From positions 1-64,000 of the forward strand of contig JAIQFO010000010.1 of the NCBI GenBank assembly GCA_020073215.1: a stretch of 64,000 nt of DNA. Reading direction: 5' to 3'. This stretch comes from Terriglobia bacterium (lineage in GTDB: Bacteria; Acidobacteriota; Terriglobia; Terriglobales; Acidobacteriaceae). A program made the translations under genes and the position numbers. The notes below the pieces were generated by a model. The model saw only the letters and a list, made by a program, of their open reading frames with translations, had not been told where the DNA came from and ran no database searches. Of the stretch, positions 1 to 6,943 are shown piece by piece; within the stretch, counting starts at the first letter, position 1; every line of letters begins with the position of its first letter.

Positions 1-1178
1 ATTGGGAATTCTTCCGCAAAGTCGCCCGCGAGATGCTGTGGCCGCGCATCGATCCCGAGTACCAGCAGGAAATACAGGGCATCGCGGACGGAGCCAAAGC
101 GCACGGAACCAACCTCGATGTGGATGACGTCGTCGCGCTCAACGCCTTCGAAGAAGTTCCCGACTACTACGTCCCCTGGCTCAACAAGCGAGAACACGCG
201 GTGAATTCACCCAAGCTGGTTGCACCCGGCAATTGCAGCGCCTTCATTGCCACCGGCAGCATGACCAGGGACCACCAGATCGTGATCGCGCACAACAATT
301 GGACTGGCTACGTAGCCGGTTCGCGCTGGGTCATGATGTTCGACATTGTTCCGGCGCGCGGCAATCGCATCCTGATGGATGGCTTCCCCGGAGTGATTAC
401 GAGCGACGACGACTTTGGCATCAATTCCGCCGGCATCATGATCGCCGAAACCACCATAACCCAGTTCGAAGGCTGGGATCCCAACGGCAAGCCCGAGTTC
501 ATGCGCTCCCGGAAAGCTCTGCAATACGCCAATTCAATCGATGACTATGTCCGTTTGATCAAGGAGGGTAACAACGGAGGCTATGCCAACGACTGGCTCA
601 TCGGAGATCGCAAGAGTGGCGAAATCGCTTACCTGGAACTCGGCCTGAAGAACACTCCGTTGTGGCGCACCAAAGATGGCTATTTCGTGAGTTCGAATTT
701 TGCGCGGGATGCCAAGGTGCTCGCCGAAGAAGCTCACGCGTTTGACACCAAGGATCTTTCTTCCTCTCCCAATGCGCGCCGCGTGCGCTGGGAGCAGTTG
801 ATGCTCGAGAACAAAGGCAAAATCGACGTCGAAATGGCGCAACAATTTCTCGCCGACCACGCCGACAGCTACGAGAAGAAGGAGCAGGCCAGCGAACGCT
901 CCTTGTGCGGTCACGTCGATACGTCGCCGCGAGGAGTGAAGGAATGGGAATGGGGACCCAACAATCCCGGCGGCGCCGTGCAAGGCAAGGCCACCGACAG
1001 CAGCATGGCCGGCAAGATGAGTCTTCGCGCCCGCGCCGGCCATCCCTGCGGAACCGACTTTCTGGCCAAAGATTTTCTCGACCGACATCTCGAGTATGAA
1101 TGGGAGAGGCCGGTTTTGCGCGACATGAAAGCAGGCCCTTGGACGACGTTTAAGTCGGGACAAAAGTCTCCCCACTGA
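1..1178 (+). CDS. C45-family autoproteolytic acyltransferase/hydrolase (5'-truncated)
   Basis: The frame is open to the left edge (codons W-E-F-F-R-K-V-A-R-E precede the first ATG at 33), so the true start is probably outside the window. The protein resembles the C45 / phospholipase-B-like Ntn-hydrolase family, in which a precursor cuts itself to expose an N-terminal Cys nucleophile. The likely cleavage site is the Asn-Cys in GNCSAF (Cys codon 234-236), followed by the family-typical IVIAHNNW segment and a GFPGVITSDDDFGINSAGI stretch. Substrates in the family are amides or small peptides; none can be assigned here. It is followed after 81 bp by an unrelated gene. Family assignment is fairly sure; function is inferred. 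Confidence 0.75.
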   Translation, partial: WEFFRKVAREMLWPRIDPEYQQEIQGIADGAKAHGTNLDVDDVVALNAFEEVPDYYVPWLNKREHAVNSPKLVAPGNCSAFIATGSMTRDHQIVIAHNNWTGYVAGSRWVMMFDIVPARGNRILMDGFPGVITSDDDFGINSAGIMIAETTITQFEGWDPNGKPEFMRSRKALQYANSIDDYVRLIKEGNNGGYANDWLIGDRKSGEIAYLELGLKNTPLWRTKDGYFVSSNFARDAKVLAEEAHAFDTKDLSSSPNARRVRWEQLMLENKGKIDVEMAQQFLADHADSYEKKEQASERSLCGHVDTSPRGVKEWEWGPNNPGGAVQGKATDSSMAGKMSLRARAGHPCGTDFLAKDFLDRHLEYEWERPVLRDMKAGPWTTFKSGQKSPH

Positions 1179-1259
1179 GTGTCTCCGTGAGTGGTGCTCT
1201 CATGTCCAACCCCCGGCTGCGGGCGTAAAATAGACATGGCAGTAGCGGGGAGGTCCTCC

Positions 1260-1733
1260 ATGATCGCTCTGCGTCTTGTACATCTCATTGAGTCACACTC
1301 CGAAGAACTAGCCGAAAGTCTTCTGCACAAATTGGAACGCTCCAACCGGGCGGCTGCCCTGCGAAAAGTTCCGCCGCAGGAAATCCGCGAACGCGCCCGC
1401 GAGATTTACCGCAATCTCAGCGATTGGCTGCTGACAAAGACTGACGACGATATTGAGCGCGTCTATGTGCCTCTCGGTCGTCGCCGCGCCAGCCAGGGAG
1501 TCACCATGAGTGCGCTCTGTTGGGCGCTCGTGATGACGGAACAGAATCTCTGGGATTTCCTGGAGTTGGAAGGCATGCGCGAAAAGCCTCTGGAAATTCT
1601 GGGAGGCTTCGAACTCTTGCGTCTGCTCGACCAGTTCTTCGATCAGGCCGTCTACTTTGCGACACTCGGACACGAAAGCTACGAGCGCGAAAAGCAGACA
1701 GAAGGGCACGAGCGTCTGGCACATTCTGCCTGA
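1260..1733 (+). CDS. RsbRD N-terminal-like domain protein
   Basis: An all-helical protein of about 157 residues beginning MIALRLVHLIESHSEELAES. The pattern of an N-terminal helix, a RAREIYRNLSDWL segment, then GRRRASQGVTMSALCWALVMTEQNLWDFLE resembles the RsbRD N-terminal sensor domain of stressosome-type co-antagonists, here without the C-terminal STAS domain. I chose the ATG at 1260 because GGGAGG lies just upstream; earlier in-frame ATGs (1236, and 1191 as a non-ATG start) have no clear ribosome site. It may be a free-standing sensory domain. The fold call is from pattern only. Confidence 0.6.
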   Translation: MIALRLVHLIESHSEELAESLLHKLERSNRAAALRKVPPQEIRERAREIYRNLSDWLLTKTDDDIERVYVPLGRRRASQGVTMSALCWALVMTEQNLWDFLELEGMREKPLEILGGFELLRLLDQFFDQAVYFATLGHESYEREKQTEGHERLAHSA

Positions 1734-2031
1734 CATTCGGCCCAACCTTGACGGTGAGGTGGTGTAACGGGTGCCAGCCAGAGGAATTCCCTGTGTTGGC
1801 AATCGCCGCTGGATACGCCGGCTTTCGAGCAGTTCCCGATTTGCTGTATCGAAAAAGCAGGAACGGACAGGGCAGGGCACGGCTTAGCAGCCCGCGGAAA
1901 GAACTCTGACTCGCGCAGCTTTTTGGGAAGGGCACACTTCAGTCGTGCCGTAAGTCGCTGACCGTACATTGCGCTTTAGCGCCCGGGGTCTTAGCCGCTG
2001 AGGGCAGGCACGACCGATCACGAAAGCCGCT
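1734..2031. other. Intergenic region with REP-like hairpins
   Basis: About 300 bp between convergent genes with no convincing gene. It holds GC-rich hairpin-forming sequence: GGCAC (1931-1935) pairs with GTGCC (1945-1949), and GCGC-TTTA-GCGC lies around 1971-1982, followed by another GGCAGGCACGAC stretch. This looks like a dispersed palindromic element and may double as a terminator for both flanking genes. Confidence 0.4.
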
Positions 2032-2598
2032 CTAGGGTTTCCCGGCGCCGGCCGCCCGAAACGTCATCTCCGTGGCCTTGCTGCGGGTCGCGCGTTTCCA
2101 GGAAAAGAAAAGCTCAGCATAAGTTTGGGTGATGTAGTCTGCGGGAGCAATGCCGAGTGCGCGTGCCGTGCGGTCGATCCAGCGACCCGGCCCCTCGATC
2201 TCGCCGAACCATCCAATCGGAGTCTCATCCAGCACCACATGGCCTGCGCCGTCGCTCCACTCAGCGCGATATTTTTCATAGCGGAATGTGGGCGCATAGC
2301 CGAGCGTGCGCAGAATCGCGTCCATCTGCTGGCCGTTCTCCACACGCGTTTCCAGTTCCACCCGCATCTTATGGCGGCCCGCCTTGCCCTTCGCCTTGTG
2401 GGTCAGCACCCAGGCGTCGCCGTATTCGCGCAGCCGCAGCAGTTTCCCTCGCTGGCGCAGCTTCTGGCCGGGCAGGTCGTAGAGTGAATTCATTTCGTGG
2501 GTGGAGCGCGTGAGCTGCTTGAAGCCCGCATGCTTCAGTGCCCGAGTCAGCGCGGGCGGATTCTCAATTCGAAACTTAATTTCGATTTCCTTCGGCAT
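2032..2598 (-). CDS. CYTH-domain protein (class IV adenylate cyclase/thiamine-triphosphatase-like)
   Basis: A 188-residue protein starting MPKEIEIKFRIENP; the ExExK signature EIEIK near the N-terminus is diagnostic of the CYTH tunnel fold, which binds triphosphates with Mg. Further charged strands typical of the tunnel are LRLREYGDAWVLTHKAK, HKMRVELETRVE and HVVLDETPIGWFGEIEG. Members hydrolyse inorganic or thiamine triphosphate or make cAMP; the exact activity cannot be told. The start at 2598 places ExExK at the usual position; the longer open frame to 2694 overlaps a repeat and adds 32 unlikely residues. Confidence 0.85.
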   Translation of the reverse strand: MPKEIEIKFRIENPPALTRALKHAGFKQLTRSTHEMNSLYDLPGQKLRQRGKLLRLREYGDAWVLTHKAKGKAGRHKMRVELETRVENGQQMDAILRTLGYAPTFRYEKYRAEWSDGAGHVVLDETPIGWFGEIEGPGRWIDRTARALGIAPADYITQTYAELFFSWKRATRSKATEMTFRAAGAGKP

Positions 2599-2634
2599 GC
2601 CGAAATCATAACCGCCGCGCCAGCAAAAAGCATG

Positions 2635-2667
2635 AACCGCGGAGGACGCAGAGAGCGCAGAGAAAAC
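2635..2667 (+). repeat. Dispersed 30-bp repeat, copy 1
   Basis: The core is AACCGCGGAGGACGCAGAGA followed by GCGCAGAGAAAA. It matches, with scattered mismatches, two other intergenic copies in opposite orientation (2747-2778 and 5828-5860). Shared consensus AACCNCNGAGGACGC then NNAGNNCGCNGAGNAA. It lies just upstream of the CYTH gene start. Confidence 0.55.
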
Positions 2668-2746
2668 AACGGGGACTTCAGAGTGAAGAAGCAATTGCTC
2701 CCATTCACGAAGCAGGATTATTCTGATGGGAAAATTGAGAACAAGC

Positions 2747-2778
2747 CTTTCTCCGCGTGCTTTGCGTCCTCTGTGGTT
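2747..2778 (-). repeat. Dispersed 30-bp repeat, copy 2
   Basis: Reverse complement begins AACCACAGAGGACGCAAAGC and continues ACGCGGAGAAAGG. It is inverted relative to copy 1, 80 bp away, and overlaps the stop codon of the XdhC-family gene. Confidence 0.5.
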
Positions 2779-3616
2779 ACGGGCTTTCTTTCGGTTCCAC
2801 TTCAGTCGGCCGCCGATGGAACCAACTCATGTGCGGCAGATCGCGCTCCACCTTTCGCCGTTTGGCGATCAATTCCGCCGCGATCGAAACGGCAATTTCT
2901 TCCGGCGTAATTGCCCCAATATCGAGCCCGACTGGGGCGTGGACGCGGTCAAACAAATGCGCGGCTAGGCCCTCCTCCTGCAGTTGCTTGAAGATGGCGA
3001 TCGTCTTCCGCTTCGACCCGATCATCCCAATGTAGCGCGCCGGAGTCTGCACCGCCCAGCGCAGCATGCGCATATCGTCGCGGTGTCCGCGAGTGACGAT
3101 CACGATGTACGAAAACTCGCTGGGCGCGAGCCGCGCCGCAGCTTTGTCGAAATCTTCCGCGATCACTTGCTCCGCCTCGGGAAAGCGTTCGCGGTTCGCA
3201 TAGGCTTCGCGATCATCCACCACGGTGACGTCGAACCCAGCGATGCGCGCAACCTTGTAAAGGCTTGCTGCTATGTGACCTGCGCCGAAAATATAAAGGT
3301 TTGCTGGAGGCAAGATCGGCTCCACGAAAATCTCCAGCGTTCCGCCGCACACCAGTCCGGTATCGTACTTCGGATCCTGATTCAGATTGAACGTCAGGGT
3401 CCGCGGCCTCTCCGATTCCATGACTTCGCGCGCCGCCTGCCACACCTCGGCCTCAACGCAGCCGCCGCCGATGGTGCCGGCAATCGACCCATCGTCCCGC
3501 ACCAGCATCTTCGCGGTTTTGAACGAAGGAATCGACCCGCGCACATTGACAATCGTGGCCACCGCGCCCCGGCGGCCGTCTTTTCGCAAGCGGACGATCT
3601 CCTCGTACACATCCAT
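2777..3616 (-). CDS. XdhC/CoxI-family protein
   Basis: A 279-residue protein with the XdhC N-terminal domain (VATIVNVRGSIPSFKTAKMLV, then GTIGGGCVEAEVW and TGLVCGGTLEIFVEP) and a C-terminal Rossmann-type domain (LYIFGAGHIAASLYKVARIAGFDVTVVDD). XdhC proteins help sulfurate or insert the molybdenum cofactor of xanthine-dehydrogenase-family enzymes. No xdhA/B-like gene is nearby, so its client is encoded elsewhere. I start at MDVYEEI (3616), where the family normally begins; an in-frame ATG at 3682 would add 22 residues including CARC. Neither start has a strong ribosome site. Confidence 0.85.
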   Translation of the reverse strand: MDVYEEIVRLRKDGRRGAVATIVNVRGSIPSFKTAKMLVRDDGSIAGTIGGGCVEAEVWQAAREVMESERPRTLTFNLNQDPKYDTGLVCGGTLEIFVEPILPPANLYIFGAGHIAASLYKVARIAGFDVTVVDDREAYANRERFPEAEQVIAEDFDKAAARLAPSEFSYIVIVTRGHRDDMRMLRWAVQTPARYIGMIGSKRKTIAIFKQLQEEGLAAHLFDRVHAPVGLDIGAITPEEIAVSIAAELIAKRRKVERDLPHMSWFHRRPTEVEPKESP

Positions 3617-3757
3617 GTCGATGATTATGGTGTGGCAGCGGGCGCAGGTCAATGGCGGTCGTCCGTGCACGAGCGTCAGCATCCCTACGCCAGGGCCTAG
3701 CCGTTTGTGCTAGTTTGTAGGGTTCAAATCCGTGGTCTGAAGTTGCAGGAGTTGCTC

Positions 3758-4792
3758 ATGAAAGCCGTCCGCATTCATCAGTTCGGTGGACCCGAAGTCC
3801 TCACCTACGAAGATGTCCCCGATCCGAAACCGCGTAAAGATCAAGTCCTCATCCACGTGCGAGCGTGCGGTCTCAACCACCTCGACCTCTGGGTGCGCAA
3901 AGGACTGCCCGGCGTCAACCTGCCGCACATCCTGGGCAGCGACGCCGCCGGCGAAATCGTCGAGGTAGGCGAGTACGTCACCGACCTCAAGCCCGGACAG
4001 CGCGTGCTGATCGCGCCCATGCATTTCTGTAATCACTGCGCCAAGTGCGTGGCGGGACTGCAGAATCAGTGCCGCCAGTTCACCGTGCTGGGCAACGGCG
4101 TGGACGGCAGCAATTGTGAACTGTTCGCCGTGCCCGCCGTGAACGTCATCTCCATCCCCGATTCGCTCGGTTTCAATGAGGCCGCCAGCGTTTCGCTAGT
4201 CTTTCTCACCGCGTGGCACATGCTTACGGGACGCGCCGCGATTCGCCAGGGCCAAACCGTGCTGATCCTGGGCGCGAATTCAGGGGTTGGGATAGCCGCC
4301 ATTCAGATCGCGAAAATGTTCCACGCTCGCGTCATAACCACCGCCGGCGACGAGCGCAAGATGGAGCGCGCCCGCGAACTCGGCGCCGATTTCGTGATCA
4401 ACCACTACCAGCAAAAGATTTCGCAGGAAGTTCGCAAAATTACCAACTCCGAAGGTGTCGACATCGTCATCGAGCACGTTGGACATGCGACCTGGGACGA
4501 GAGCGTGCGTTCTCTCAAGTCCGGAGGCACGCTCGTCACCTGCGGCGCGACCACGGGGCCGAAAGTGGAACTCGATCTGCGGTTTCTGTTCTCGCGCCAA
4601 CTGGCGTTGCTCGGTTCATACATGGGCACGATGAGCGAGCTCCACGAAGTGCTCGGCCACGTCTTCGCCGGACGCCTCAAGCCCGTCATCGACCATACGT
4701 TCCCTTTGAAGGAAATCCGTGCTGCCCACGAGTACATGGAGAAAAGCCAAATGTTCGGCAAGATTGTGCTGAACCAGCTTTCAGCGCTCTGA
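3758..4792 (+). CDS. Zinc-type alcohol dehydrogenase/quinone oxidoreductase-family protein
   Basis: A 344-residue medium-chain dehydrogenase. MKAVRIHQFGGPEVL is the quinone-oxidoreductase-like N-terminus; RACGLNHLDLWVRKG is the catalytic-zinc loop; HFCNHCAKCVAGLQNQC carries the four Cys of the structural zinc lobe; VLILGANSGVGIAAIQIAK is the NAD(P)-binding fingerprint. The usual GHE catalytic motif reads GSDAAG, as in many quinone-reductase-like members. AGGAG lies 8 nt before the ATG at 3758. It diverges from XdhC. Substrate unknown. Confidence 0.85.
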   Translation: MKAVRIHQFGGPEVLTYEDVPDPKPRKDQVLIHVRACGLNHLDLWVRKGLPGVNLPHILGSDAAGEIVEVGEYVTDLKPGQRVLIAPMHFCNHCAKCVAGLQNQCRQFTVLGNGVDGSNCELFAVPAVNVISIPDSLGFNEAASVSLVFLTAWHMLTGRAAIRQGQTVLILGANSGVGIAAIQIAKMFHARVITTAGDERKMERARELGADFVINHYQQKISQEVRKITNSEGVDIVIEHVGHATWDESVRSLKSGGTLVTCGATTGPKVELDLRFLFSRQLALLGSYMGTMSELHEVLGHVFAGRLKPVIDHTFPLKEIRAAHEYMEKSQMFGKIVLNQLSAL

Positions 4793-4846
4793 TAAGTGGT
4801 TAGGTCGGGCTATCGTTTCGAAGGACTGGGACCCTCGCCGCCGAGA

Positions 4847-4881
4847 GGCCCACTTCTCTCGCAAACAACGAAAAGTGGGCC
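4847..4881. terminator. Hairpin between convergent genes
   Basis: A perfect 9-bp inverted repeat, GGCCCACTT (4847-4855) and AAGTGGGCC (4873-4881), with a 17-nt loop. It lies between the convergent dehydrogenase and secreted-protein genes. There is no T-run, so it may be a dispersed palindrome rather than a Rho-independent terminator. Confidence 0.4.
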
Positions 4882-4897
4882 ATTCGCCCCGGCATTG

Positions 4898-5386
4898 CTA
4901 GAAACCGCTGACCGCCAGCCAGGCTCCGGTCGGAGTCGTAACAAAGACCATCGGAGCGAAGCACGGCTTGTGGAGACTTAGCGTTTGTTCAATAACGGCA
5001 TTCCCAGTTGTGGTAGCTGCGAAATTGCCCGTTCTAAGGTTGACGATCGATGGGTTGCCCAACGCATTGATGCTCTGGCAACTCAGCGTTGCGCGGAAGG
5101 TGGGCAAAGGATTTGTTCCATTCGCGCCCCCCGTACTGGGGTCATTCAGCACCAATCCCCGGACGGTTATTTGTAAGTTGCCGGCCGTGTCAAGCTCTGC
5201 TTTGGCCGAGGCGATCTTCCAGATCTTGCCGCCACCGGGGATTCCGCGGATCGGGTGAAGAGTGCCAACAAACGGGCCCTGAACTGGTTGCATTGCGTTG
5301 AACTGAAGCAGTTCAGGGAGCCCATCGGCCGACGCCCCAATTGCCAGCGCAAGGATGGTAGCCACCAACAATAGTTTTCTTTTCAT
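4898..5386 (-). CDS. Small secreted protein of unknown function
   Basis: A 162-residue protein with a clear signal peptide (MKRKLLLVATILALAIGASA, cleavage probably after ASA). The mature part is beta-rich with Gly/Thr/Asn-rich strands (LDTAGNLQITVRGLVLNDPS, LRTGNFAATTTGNAVIEQTL) and two Cys (SCQSIN, KPCFAP) that could form a disulfide. AGGAG stands about 8 nt before the ATG. I recognise no family; export to the periplasm or outside is the only supportable inference. Confidence 0.7.
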   Translation of the reverse strand: MKRKLLLVATILALAIGASADGLPELLQFNAMQPVQGPFVGTLHPIRGIPGGGKIWKIASAKAELDTAGNLQITVRGLVLNDPSTGGANGTNPLPTFRATLSCQSINALGNPSIVNLRTGNFAATTTGNAVIEQTLSLHKPCFAPMVFVTTPTGAWLAVSGF

Positions 5387-5870
5387 GAAAGTCTCCTGTT
5401 TTTTGGGTGCTCGCTCTTATGCCACGGTCCGGTGCATTCCGAAGCAGGTGTGGAAGCGAGATTGTCCGTCTACAAGTCACAGTGAGCCTATGTGCGATCT
5501 AGGTTGTCACGGAATTGTCCAAAAAAAGTCACTTCTTGTTGCCAACCTCCGGTCGAGAGTCGATGAGGGGGGCCTGCGAACATTAACCGCGTCGCCCTCC
5601 TTGCGGGTGTCTGCGGCTTCCGTTCGTTAAGTAAGACACGAGATCAGTCCGGCCCGGAACAGGAAATCTTTCCCACTGGTGGTGGCGGATGTCGAGGAGA
5701 ATCCTAACGGGTCGACCGCGGCTGGCCCACCTTTCCCCCAGACCAACCGCGGATGCCCTAAGCAGAAATCCGAAAACATGTCCGTGATGCGACATCCCAC
5801 ATCTTTCCGCGGTTGACGTGAAGATCGTTTCCTCTGCGCACTCGGCGTCCTCTCCGGTTAAAATAATCAC
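5387..5870. other. Intergenic region upstream of nuoB
   Basis: About 480 bp between the divergent secreted-protein gene and nuoB. I find no credible gene. It holds one copy of the dispersed repeat at its right end and several low-complexity GC-rich stretches. The promoters of both flanking genes must lie here, but I cannot identify -35/-10 boxes with confidence. Confidence 0.4.
5828..5860 (-). repeat. Dispersed 30-bp repeat, copy 3
   Basis: Reverse complement TAACCGGAGAGGACGCCGAG then TGCGCAGAGGAAA; same family as the copies at 2635 and 2747. It ends 10 bp before the nuoB start codon, so it forms part of the nuoB leader. Confidence 0.5.
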
Positions 5871-6443
5871 ATGGCGCAAGAACTCAGCTTCGGCCCCTAC
5901 GTTGACATCGAAAACGGCAAGCGGGTGGTCAAGGAACTCGTCTACGGAGACGGCGTGCCCGAAGGCATCGTTATGACCACCCTCGACTCGACGGTCAACT
6001 GGATGCGCAAGAATTCCATCTGGCCGATGACGTTTGGCCTCGCGTGCTGCGCCATTGAAATGATGTCGATGGGCGCGTCGCGCTTCGATATCGCGCGCTT
6101 CGGCGCCGAAGTGTTCCGCCCCTCGCCCCGCCAGTCAGACCTGATGATCATTGCCGGCCGCGTCTCGCAAAAAATGGCTCCCGTAATTCGCCAGCTCTGG
6201 GAGCAGATGCCGGAGCCGAAGTGGGTGATTTCGATGGGAGCGTGCGCAACGTCCGGCGGCGTCTTCAATAATTACGCGCTCGTGCAGAGTGTGAACCAGG
6301 TCATCCCCGTGGATATCTATGTCCCCGGTTGTCCGCCGCGTCCCGAGCAGTTGATTTACGCCATCACTCTGTTGCAGGAAAAGATCATGATCGAGCGGGG
6401 CTCGGTGAAGAAAGCGTTGAATCTCGTGGCCAGCGGCGAGTAA
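5871..6443 (+). CDS. nuoB: NADH-quinone oxidoreductase subunit B (orphan)
   Basis: A 190-residue NuoB homologue of normal length. It carries the ligands of the terminal N2 [4Fe-4S] cluster: tandem Cys59-Cys60 ([10 protein letters not shown]), Cys125 ([10 protein letters not shown]) and Cys154 (VPGCPPRPE). NuoB sits in the peripheral arm of complex I at the quinone site. None of its usual partners (nuoA, nuoC, nuoD) is adjacent, so this is a stand-alone copy; it could be the sole nuoB in a scattered complex I or a paralogue. Key residues are intact, so it is probably functional. Confidence 0.93.
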   Translation: MAQELSFGPYVDIENGKRVVKELVYGDGVPEGIVMTTLDSTVNWMRKNSIWPMTFGLACCAIEMMSMGASRFDIARFGAEVFRPSPRQSDLMIIAGRVSQKMAPVIRQLWEQMPEPKWVISMGACATSGGVFNNYALVQSVNQVIPVDIYVPGCPPRPEQLIYAITLLQEKIMIERGSVKKALNLVASGE

Positions 6444-6565
6444 GGAAAGATCGGCCCGATTGTGCATTTGCGTAAAACGTGAAACTCACGTGCGTTAAAA
6501 GTCAATCACTTACTCCGATCGAGCCCAGAAAAGCTGAAATTTGATTACCGCATAAGCTGTAAGAT

Positions 6566-6817
6566 TCAGCGATGTCTTTCGCATATCCTGAAAGTTTCGT
6601 CAGCGCCGAAAGGCGCAAGTTCCGCGCCGCCATACATATTCCCGAGCGCCCGGGCGTAAACTTCCGGATTGCCACGAACCACAGCGTCGAATCCCGAAGG
6701 CACAGCCCCCTTTTCCTGTGTTTGGGCTGAAGCTCTCTGTGCTCCAATCAGGCGATACGAGCCCACAGCCAACGCCGAGAGAAGAACAAAGCCGACCACA
6801 ATCTTTAAGCTTTTCAA
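6566..6817 (-). CDS. Small exported or membrane-anchored protein, TTG start
   Basis: An 83-residue protein starting at TTG (6815-6817), supported by GAGGTGA about 6 nt upstream. The N-terminus MKSLKIVVGFVLLSALAVGSYRLI is a signal peptide or anchor; the rest (GFDAVVRGNPEVYARALGNMYGGAELAPFGADETFRICERHR) matches no family I know. It lies 126 bp behind the TonB receptor gene on the same strand, separated by a hairpin. Confidence 0.5.
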   Translation of the reverse strand: MKSLKIVVGFVLLSALAVGSYRLIGAQRASAQTQEKGAVPSGFDAVVRGNPEVYARALGNMYGGAELAPFGADETFRICERHR

Positions 6818-6902
6818 GAAGTCACCTCAAATGGAATCGCATTTCCCGCATGAGTTCCTGCAGGCTGGTACTGGCTAACGACTGGGGTGCGCCCAAGAGA
6901 AT

Positions 6903-6924
6903 GCGGGACCCTTTCGGGTCCCGC
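6903..6924 (-). terminator. Hairpin terminator after TonB receptor gene
   Basis: A perfect 9-bp stem, GCGGGACCC and GGGTCCCGC, closing a tetraloop that reads GAAA (GNRA type) on the minus strand. It is 20 bp beyond the stop codon of the receptor. There is no T-tract, so it may act as an mRNA-stabilising 3' end or a Rho-assisted terminator. Confidence 0.5.
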
Positions 6925-6943
6925 AAATTGAAACACGACTTTT

